15,779 nt of DNA from NCBI GenBank assembly GCA_033763995.1, contig JANRJL010000029.1:1-15779 (forward strand), written 5' to 3'. This document shows positions 1 through 5,182 of this stretch, piece by piece. This DNA is from GCA-2737725 sp033763995 (lineage in GTDB: Bacteria; Pseudomonadota; Alphaproteobacteria; Rhodospirillales; Rhodospirillaceae). The notes under the pieces are model-generated. The model saw nothing but the letters and a program-made list of their open reading frames with translations, was not told the DNA's origin and did not search any database. The first letter of the stretch is position 1. Each line of letters starts with the position of its first letter. Made by a program: the position numbers and the translations under genes.

Positions 1-8
1 CTCCCCAA

Positions 9-29
9 CCCTCCCCTTATAGGGGAGGG
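9..29. repeat. Perfect 9-bp inverted repeat downstream of glyQ
   Basis: Arms 9-17 (ccctcccct) and 21-29 pair perfectly around a 3-nt loop. The element lies 19 nt past the glyQ stop codon. It may be a transcription terminator or one of the GC-rich palindromic intergenic repeats common in alphaproteobacteria. There is no clear T-tract on the minus strand, so terminator function is uncertain. The gene beyond it (glyS would be expected) is outside the window. Confidence 0.55.
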
Positions 30-47
30 AGTATGATTGCTGACGAC

Positions 48-917
48 TCATGTGCGCCTGTACCCGTCTTCAAGCCAGCTTTCGCAGCAGGCCTTGGCCA
101 GCGCGCGCACGCGGCCGATGTAGGCCGCGCGCTCCGTGACACTGATCACGCCGCGCGCATCCAGCAGGTTGAACGTGTGCGAGGCCTTGATGCACTGGTC
201 GTAGGCGGGCAGCGCCAGCTTCTTGTCCAGCAACGCTTGGCACTCGTCCTCACAGTCCTTGAACCGGCGGAACAGAATATCGGTATTGGCGTATTCGAAA
301 TTGTGGGCGCTGTATTCGATCTCGGCGCGCTTGAAGACGTCGCCGTAGGTGACGCCACGTCCGTTGAAGTCGAGGTTGTAGACGTTCTCCACGCCCTGCA
401 CGTACATGGCTAGGCGTTCGAGGCCGTAGGTGAGTTCCACCGCCACCGGATCGCACTCAATGCCGCCGACCTGTTGGAAATAGGTGAACTGCGTCACCTC
501 CATGCCGTCGCACCACACTTCCCAGCCCAGACCCCAGGCGCCGAGCGTGGGGCTTTCCCAGTCGTCTTCGACGAAGCGGATATCATGCGCCATGGGGTCG
601 AGGCCGATGGCCTTGAGGCTTTCGAGGTACACCGCCTGCGGATCCGGCGGCGAGGGCTTCATGATGACTTGGAACTGATAGTAGTGTTGCAGCCGGTTGG
701 GGTTCTCGCCGTAGCGCCCATCGGTGGGCCGGCGCGAGGGCTGCACGTAGGCCGCGTTCCAGGGCTTAGGCCCCAGCGCGCGCAATGTGGTGGCGGGATG
801 AAAGGTGCCTGCCCCCATTTCCATGTCGTAAGGCTGCACGATGACGCAGCCCTGCTCCGCCCAGAAGTTCTGCAGCGTCAGAATCAACTTTTGGAAGCTG
901 GGAGCGGCGGCGACCAT
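48..917 (-). CDS. glyQ: Glycine--tRNA ligase alpha subunit
   Basis: This is the alpha subunit of the bacterial tetrameric (alpha2beta2) class II glycyl-tRNA synthetase, which carries the aminoacylation site and charges tRNA-Gly in the cytoplasm. The 289-aa length is normal for the family. The N-terminus has the characteristic LQNFWAEQGCVIVQPYD segment (about 15-31) followed by GAGTFHPATTLRALGP (35-50). The class II motif 2 region VQPSRRPTDGRYGENPNR runs from about 58 to 75. The start was chosen at 917 because it begins just before the conserved SFQKLILTLQ; the Shine-Dalgarno sequence is weak (AAAGG about 12 nt upstream). It is the last gene of a minus-strand run S49 peptidase - zinc-ribbon protein - glyQ, with 80 nt before it. 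The beta subunit gene glyS, usually adjacent, would lie beyond the window start. Identification is very secure. Confidence 0.97.
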   Translation of the reverse strand: MVAAAPSFQKLILTLQNFWAEQGCVIVQPYDMEMGAGTFHPATTLRALGPKPWNAAYVQPSRRPTDGRYGENPNRLQHYYQFQVIMKPSPPDPQAVYLESLKAIGLDPMAHDIRFVEDDWESPTLGAWGLGWEVWCDGMEVTQFTYFQQVGGIECDPVAVELTYGLERLAMYVQGVENVYNLDFNGRGVTYGDVFKRAEIEYSAHNFEYANTDILFRRFKDCEDECQALLDKKLALPAYDQCIKASHTFNLLDARGVISVTERAAYIGRVRALAKACCESWLEDGYRRT

Positions 918-997
918 GGCGACACGTAAACCTTTGAAAGGCCGCGCAAACTACCGGCCAGCCCCCGGGGAATCAAGGGCCGCGCGGGGCCGAATCC

Positions 998-1267
998 CTA
1001 GGATTTACCGCAGGTACAGGTCGCGCCCTCGGCGAGAAACGTGCCGCACTTGGGGCAGGCCACCAGTTTGGTAGGTACCGTCGAGGTCGGTGTCGAGGTC
1101 GACGCCGGATCCTTGATGGCGGCCTTGATGTCCTGTGCGCTTTTCTTCGCCGCCGCCATGGTGTTTTTCACCGTCTGGGCGAAGGACACGCGGCCGCGAA
1201 ACTTCACCACCCAGAAGGCGACGAAAATCACGGCGGCGATCAGCAGGAATTTCAGGACTGCGGACAT
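998..1267 (-). CDS. Small membrane-anchored zinc-ribbon protein
   Basis: An 89-aa protein of unknown function. Residues 4-21 (VLKFLLIAAVIFVAFWVV) form one hydrophobic segment, probably an uncleaved membrane anchor. A helical Lys/Ala-rich stretch follows (about 30-52), then a Ser/Thr/Pro linker (55-66, STSTPTST). The C-terminus has four cysteines, C71, C74, C84 and C86, arranged CPKCG-x7-TCTCG, which resembles a zinc ribbon. It recalls short PP0621-type proteins, but I would not insist on that name. The gene starts 21 nt beyond the stop of the upstream S49 peptidase gene, so the two are probably co-transcribed, and glyQ follows 80 nt later. Codon use matches the neighbours, and the motif plus the tight spacing support a real gene. 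Confidence 0.8.
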   Translation of the reverse strand: MSAVLKFLLIAAVIFVAFWVVKFRGRVSFAQTVKNTMAAAKKSAQDIKAAIKDPASTSTPTSTVPTKLVACPKCGTFLAEGATCTCGKS

Positions 1268-1288
1268 GCGTGTGGGCCAGGGTTCGCG

Positions 1289-2170
1289 CTACAAACCGAA
1301 GCGTGACCACCAGGCGCGTTCCTCCACGGCGGCGAGCAGGTCGCCCGCCCAGCCGCCCGTGGACGCCTCGTCCACGTCGGGGGGCACGAAACGGCCAAAT
1401 CTTCTTTGGAGCCAACTCAGGGGCCGGTCGATGTTCATGAACCGCACGTTGTCGCCGAATTTGCGCCGGCAGACGGTGCGCAGATCGCCCAAGCCGTCGA
1501 CCAAGCCCAACTCTTTCGCCTTCTCACCAGTCCAGATGTCGCCATTGAACAGGGCCGCATCCGCGCCGTTGAGCTTCAAGCCCCGGCGCGCCTTCACATA
1601 GGCGATGAACTGCTTGTGAATGTCGGACTGAATTTCCTTGAGACGCTCGACGTCCCTGGGGTTCTCGGGCTTGAAGGGGTCGAGCATGCCTTTGTTCTCG
1701 CCCGCCGTGTAAACCCGCCGCTCCACGCCGATCTTGGCCAGCAGCTCGTGAGCGCCGAAGGTGGCCGCGATCACCCCCACGGAGCCGACGATGGACATGG
1801 CATCGGCGTAAATCTCGTCGGCGGCCAGCGCCAGCCAGTAACCGCCCGAGGCCGCGACGTCCTCGGTGAAGGCCAGCACTGGAACCTTTTTATCCTCGGC
1901 GTGAAAGCGCACCAGGCTCGCGATCTGCGCCGATTGCACCGCCGAGCCGCCGGGCGAATTGATCACCAGCGCCACCGCCCGCACCCGGCGCGAGAAGGCC
2001 TTGCGGAACAGGCCTTCGAGGGCACTCACGTTGAGGCCGCGCCCGCCCAGCCCGGCCGCCCCGATCACGCCCTTGAGGCGCACCACCGCGACGATGGGCG
2101 GCGGCTCGCCGCGCGTGATCGGCAGGTCCAGTTGGGCGATGAAATCGTTGAAACGGTCGATGATGGCCAT
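1289..2170 (-). CDS. SppA-like peptidase, family S49
   Basis: A 293-aa serine protease of the short SppA/S49 family, which degrades signal peptides or membrane-associated peptides by a Ser/Lys dyad. The nucleophile is probably S108 in VAASGGYW and the general base K160 in AGENKGMLDPF. Their 52-residue spacing equals that of the Ser147/Lys199 dyad known in Bacillus SppA. The conserved NSPGGS segment is at 71-76 and IVGSVGV at about 127-133. No N-terminal membrane anchor or signal peptide is visible, so this is the anchorless form. I chose ATG 2170 (MAIIDRF) because the reading frame further upstream runs through the dispersed repeat and the receptor terminator. No Shine-Dalgarno sequence precedes this ATG, and a -10-like CTATAT lies only 8 nt upstream, so the mRNA may be nearly leaderless. 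It heads the group with the zinc-ribbon gene and glyQ. Confidence 0.92.
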   Translation of the reverse strand: MAIIDRFNDFIAQLDLPITRGEPPPIVAVVRLKGVIGAAGLGGRGLNVSALEGLFRKAFSRRVRAVALVINSPGGSAVQSAQIASLVRFHAEDKKVPVLAFTEDVAASGGYWLALAADEIYADAMSIVGSVGVIAATFGAHELLAKIGVERRVYTAGENKGMLDPFKPENPRDVERLKEIQSDIHKQFIAYVKARRGLKLNGADAALFNGDIWTGEKAKELGLVDGLGDLRTVCRRKFGDNVRFMNIDRPLSWLQRRFGRFVPPDVDEASTGGWAGDLLAAVEERAWWSRFGL

Positions 2171-2178
2171 GAGCGAAG

Positions 2179-2184
2179 ATATAG
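2179..2184 (-). promoter_or_regulatory. Candidate -10 element for the S49 peptidase
   Basis: The minus strand reads CTATAT at 2184-2179, with TTCCCA 17 nt upstream of it. Transcription would start about 2 nt before the ATG at 2170, giving a near-leaderless message, which fits the absence of a Shine-Dalgarno sequence. The -35 match is poor, so this is only a candidate. Confidence 0.3.
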
Positions 2185-2236
2185 AGCATTTTCCCGAGAA
2201 GTGGGAACCACTTGGCGTGGAAAATGCGACCAAAAA
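2183..2236 (-). repeat. Dispersed palindromic repeat, copy 1
   Basis: This 54-bp element on the minus strand matches 14066-14119 on the plus strand at 50 of 54 positions by manual comparison. It contains a 9-bp outer inverted repeat (2186-2194 gcattttcc with 2219-2227 ggaaaatgc) and, in this copy, a perfect inner hairpin aagtgg-gaa-ccactt (2199-2213). Similar sequences recur between genes in many alphaproteobacteria as I recall, so more copies are expected elsewhere in the genome. Here it forms the region immediately upstream of the S49 peptidase start. Confidence 0.8.
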
Positions 2237-2257
2237 TGGATTCCGGGCCAAAATGCA

Positions 2258-2289
2258 AACGGCGGGGACCCCAGGGCCCCCGCCGTTTT
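2258..2289 (-). terminator. Terminator of receptor gene 1
   Basis: A 10-bp perfect stem (2258-2267 aacggcgggg with 2278-2287) with a 10-nt loop, located 23 nt past the receptor stop codon. The minus-strand product ends in GCCGTTT followed by GCATTTT, a weak U-rich tail. It separates the receptor gene from the S49 peptidase gene on the same strand. The four T residues at 2286-2289 would also let it act weakly on the plus strand. Confidence 0.65.
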
Positions 2290-2310
2290 CGTGATGGCGT
2301 TGTCTTAAGC

Positions 2311-4899
2311 CTAGAAATTGACGCTGGCGCGCACGCCGACCTGGCGCTTGTCGGGCAGCACGGCGCGCGCACCCGAGGGCGCTTGGGTGGCGATCGGCGT
2401 GCGTCCGGTCGCGGTCAGGTAGGCGATATTCCAGTTCTGGATGTACACCGCGCTCGCGCGCATCGTGTCGTCGTTGAAGGCGTTGTTGAGGTAGGCGGTG
2501 ACGCTCCACGTCTCGGACTTCACGCCGGCCCGGAAGTCGGCGAGGAAGTACGAGTCCATCACCAGGCTGTTCTCGAAACTGGTGAAGCGCGAGGTCTGGT
2601 AGCGCATGTCGGCGTCGACGAACCAGCCAAGATCGCCCGACAGATCGCCGCGCACCTCGCCGCCGACGATGAGGCTGTGCTTGGGCGCGCCCTCGAGACG
2701 ATTGCCCGAGTAGTCAAGCACGCAGCGGTTGGCGCCGTTGACCACGGTGACCACGCAGGCGTTCGGATTGTTGAACACCGCGCGCGAGATCGCCGCGACG
2801 CCGCTGTTGATGTCGGTGAAGTCCTTGTACTTACCGTCATTGTACGTGTAGCTGGCGGTGAGCGAGACTTGGTCCGACACGGCCGCGTTGGCCTCGAGTT
2901 CGAAGCCCTTCACCTCGGCCTTGGCGGCGTTGACCACGCGGGTGGCCAATTGGTTCGGCGTGGGAATGCTGTTGGGATCGACGAAGGTGATCGAGACCTG
3001 CTTCTTGCCGAAGTCCTGGTAATAGACAGCGCCATTGAGCAGCAGCTTGCCGTCGAGCAGCGTCGTCTTGGCGCCGACCTCATAGACCCACATCTCCTCT
3101 GGCTCGTAGATGTTGTTGAGGATATTGGCCAAGCCGAACAGGCCGAGGCCGCCGGGCTTCTTGCCGAGCGCAACCGAGGCGAACACGAGCGCGTCGTCGT
3201 TGAGCTTGTAATCGAGGGTGAAACGCGGCGTCCAGAAGTAGGTATCGACGCTGATGTTCGGATCGCCCGGATCGGGCCCGCCCAGACGCAGCGCCGGCAG
3301 CGTGGTCAACGGGCCGCTCACCTGCGGGCCGGGCGTGACGCACGAGATCACGCCGGTCGGGCTGGTGGCGCGCCCGGTGGCGGTGACCGCCGGGCAGCCG
3401 AGCACCGTCGGCGAGGTCGCCGCGACGCCCGAGGTATCCTCCTTCTCCGCCGTGTAGCGCAGCTCGACGGACGCCTTAAGCGCGTCGGTAATGCTGTACT
3501 CGGCCAGGCCATAACCGGAGTAATGGGTGGTGTCGCGCTCGGTGAAGTCGAGCGGATTGAACAGCGTGTTGCCGACCGCGGCGAACACGCCGAAGCAGCC
3601 GCCGCTGAACGACGCGCAGCGCAGGCCGCGGTTGATTTGATCGAGCTGCTCTTTCCAGTACAGCCCGCCGAACGTCCACGTGAGCGGGCCCTCGCCGGTG
3701 GATTGAACGCGCAGTTCCTCGCTGAACAGCTTGATATCGGTGTCGAAGTAGGTCTCCTGCCCGCCGCTGACGGCGGGATTGGCGAAATCGCCGACCGCCA
3801 AAGCGTCGTTGAATTGGAACGTCTCGTTGTCGCCATAGTGCGTGATGGAGGTTAGCGTCACCGCGTCAAAGTCGGCCTCCATCCTCAGCGTGTTGCGGAA
3901 GATGTCGCGGCTCGAGCCGGGATAGTCTTCGCCCGTGCGCGGATTGCGGCTGGGAGCCGGGCGCGGGAAATTCTTGGCGTTGCCGAGACTGCCCAGCGTC
4001 TGCGGGAACGTCGCGTTGCGCGGATTGGCCGCCACCGCCGCGCCCACCACCGGCGGCAGGCCGTTCTGCACGGTCAAGACCGAGGCCGGCAGCGGCGCGT
4101 CGGTCGGATTGAGCATCGAGCCAGCCTCGGGTCCGAAATCGTCGCTGGCATATTCGGCGCGGAAGTTGAGACGGAAGCTGTCGTTGGGCGTCACCACGAT
4201 GGTGCTGGCGATGCCGTACCCTTCGCCGCCGCCAAGTCCCTTGCCGGTGACCGGGCTTTCGTAGAAGCCCTTGAAATGCCAGCCGGCGGCGTTCAGGCCG
4301 ATCGCGACCCGGTCGTCGGCGAGGGGCCCGCTGGCACTGATGCGGCCTTCCTGCTTGCCGTGGCTGCCGATGTCGACCTGCGCGTTGGCGGTGAATTCAT
4401 CGCCCGGCTTCTTCGTGATGTAGTTGATGGCGCCGTTGAAGGCCGAGCGCCCATAGAGCGCCGAGTGCGGCCCCTTGATCACTTCGATGCGCTCGATATC
4501 GAGCAGACGCGGATTGATGACGAACGAACCGCCGGCCGTGCCGAACGCGAGCGACGAAATGTCGACATCGTCCTGCAGGATGGCGACGTTCTGGCGGCCG
4601 CGCGTCGGCGACAGGCCGCGGATGACGACGCGCGTGTCCTGCTTGTTGAAGCCCTCGTCCAGCATCAGGCCCGAGGTGTACTTCGCGACGTCCTCGAGGC
4701 CGGCGATGCCCTTGCGCTCGATATTGGCCGCCGTGAAGGCCGTGACCACGATCGGCACGTCCTGCAGGTTCTCGGCACGCTTGCGGGTCGTGACGACGAT
4801 TTCCTCGATTTGAGCGAACGCTTCGGTCGCCAGAACCGACAAACCGGTCGTCGCGAGCAGCGCGGCCGAGAGCACCCGGCCGAAACGAACACGAGTCAT
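2311..4899 (-). CDS. TonB-dependent outer membrane receptor (paralog 1)
   Basis: An 862-aa outer membrane transporter of the CirA/FepA-like family, which imports a scarce ligand (siderophore, cobalamin, glycan or other) using TonB-ExbBD energy. A signal peptide (1-29, cleavage after AFA) leads directly into the TonB box IEEIVVTT (31-38). The plug domain (about 44-165) contains VVIRGLSPTRGRQN and the typical IKGPHSALYGRSAFNGAIN. The remainder is a beta barrel ending in SVNF, the aromatic C-terminus recognised by the BAM complex. ATG 4899 was chosen because it begins the signal peptide and has GGGGGA about 7 nt upstream; a longer in-frame start lies 16 codons earlier. Six cysteines occur as three close pairs: C428/C435, C502/C520 and C715/C726. 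It lies downstream of a tandem paralog; 84 of the first 100 residues match. The ligand is unknown. Confidence 0.95.
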   Translation of the reverse strand: MTRVRFGRVLSAALLATTGLSVLATEAFAQIEEIVVTTRKRAENLQDVPIVVTAFTAANIERKGIAGLEDVAKYTSGLMLDEGFNKQDTRVVIRGLSPTRGRQNVAILQDDVDISSLAFGTAGGSFVINPRLLDIERIEVIKGPHSALYGRSAFNGAINYITKKPGDEFTANAQVDIGSHGKQEGRISASGPLADDRVAIGLNAAGWHFKGFYESPVTGKGLGGGEGYGIASTIVVTPNDSFRLNFRAEYASDDFGPEAGSMLNPTDAPLPASVLTVQNGLPPVVGAAVAANPRNATFPQTLGSLGNAKNFPRPAPSRNPRTGEDYPGSSRDIFRNTLRMEADFDAVTLTSITHYGDNETFQFNDALAVGDFANPAVSGGQETYFDTDIKLFSEELRVQSTGEGPLTWTFGGLYWKEQLDQINRGLRCASFSGGCFGVFAAVGNTLFNPLDFTERDTTHYSGYGLAEYSITDALKASVELRYTAEKEDTSGVAATSPTVLGCPAVTATGRATSPTGVISCVTPGPQVSGPLTTLPALRLGGPDPGDPNISVDTYFWTPRFTLDYKLNDDALVFASVALGKKPGGLGLFGLANILNNIYEPEEMWVYEVGAKTTLLDGKLLLNGAVYYQDFGKKQVSITFVDPNSIPTPNQLATRVVNAAKAEVKGFELEANAAVSDQVSLTASYTYNDGKYKDFTDINSGVAAISRAVFNNPNACVVTVVNGANRCVLDYSGNRLEGAPKHSLIVGGEVRGDLSGDLGWFVDADMRYQTSRFTSFENSLVMDSYFLADFRAGVKSETWSVTAYLNNAFNDDTMRASAVYIQNWNIAYLTATGRTPIATQAPSGARAVLPDKRQVGVRASVNF

Positions 4900-4960
4900 T
4901 TGATATCCCCCAATAAAGGCAACCGTTAACCCTGCGGGCCAAACCACAGTTGGTCAACGG

Positions 4961-4966
4961 ATTATA
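4961..4966 (-). promoter_or_regulatory. Candidate -10 element upstream of receptor 1
   Basis: The minus strand reads TATAAT here, 62 nt upstream of the start codon. No good -35 hexamer sits at 16-18 nt (only TTCCCA at 19 nt), which would fit activator dependence. The flanking segment is recognisably conserved upstream of receptor 2 (around 7818-7855), but there the hexamer reads TAATAG or AATAGT, so the assignment is tentative. Confidence 0.35.
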
Positions 4967-5010
4967 AACCCGGTTTGCGCGGCCGTGGGAACCCCGGCGC
5001 GCCATCCGGA

Positions 5011-5047
5011 CTCAAAACATGACAAGTGATGCCGGAATGCCACACTT
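5011..5047 (-). promoter_or_regulatory. Upstream box shared by both receptor genes, copy 1
   Basis: This 37-bp segment matches 7869-7905 at 30 of 37 positions, while the DNA on either side has diverged. Its right half (5026-5047) holds the plus-strand core AGTGATGC followed by AATGCCACACTT. Flanking AAGTG and CACTT form an imperfect dyad, and ATGCC occurs twice with 8-bp spacing. It ends about 148 nt from the start codon in copy 1 and about 155 nt in copy 2. It does not fit sigma-54 spacing or an obvious Fur or Irr site. A regulator-binding site or promoter part is the likeliest reading. Confidence 0.5.
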
Positions 5048-5120
5048 TCCGATGATCGGCGGTTTCAAGGTGGCCGTGGTCTCAATCGCGGATTTCAAAA
5101 CGCGGCGGCCAACATGCCCC

Positions 5121-5154
5121 AAAAAGCCAACGGCGGAGGCCTTGCGGCCCCCGC
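5121..5154 (-). terminator. Terminator of receptor gene 2
   Basis: The 9-bp stem (5133-5141 with 5146-5154, one G-U pair in the RNA) closes a GCAA tetraloop of the stable GNRA type. It is followed on the minus strand by CGTTGGC and five T residues (5125-5121). It lies 28 nt after the receptor stop codon. This is a convincing intrinsic terminator, so the two receptors are probably separate transcription units. Confidence 0.75.
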
Positions 5155-5182
5155 GGTCATAAAGGGAATGGGTTCGCCCCGC

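Noticed and set aside
1081..1104. Short gtcgaggtcg repeat as a possible minisatellite
   Set aside because: It lies in the coding region of the Ser/Thr/Pro linker of the zinc-ribbon protein and is explained by that low-complexity peptide.
2171..2509. N-terminal extension of the S49 peptidase frame
   Set aside because: It crosses the dispersed repeat, the receptor terminator and the receptor 3' end, and has no family similarity.
2212..3855. A 547-codon plus-strand open frame antisense to receptor gene 1
   Set aside because: Same explanation: a shadow of strong third-position GC bias. It resembles the other antisense frame only because the receptors are paralogs.
5011..5047. Sigma-54 promoter reading of TGGCAT in the shared box
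   Set aside because: The conserved GG and GC dinucleotides are about 9 bp apart here, not the required spacing of the -24/-12 elements, in either copy.
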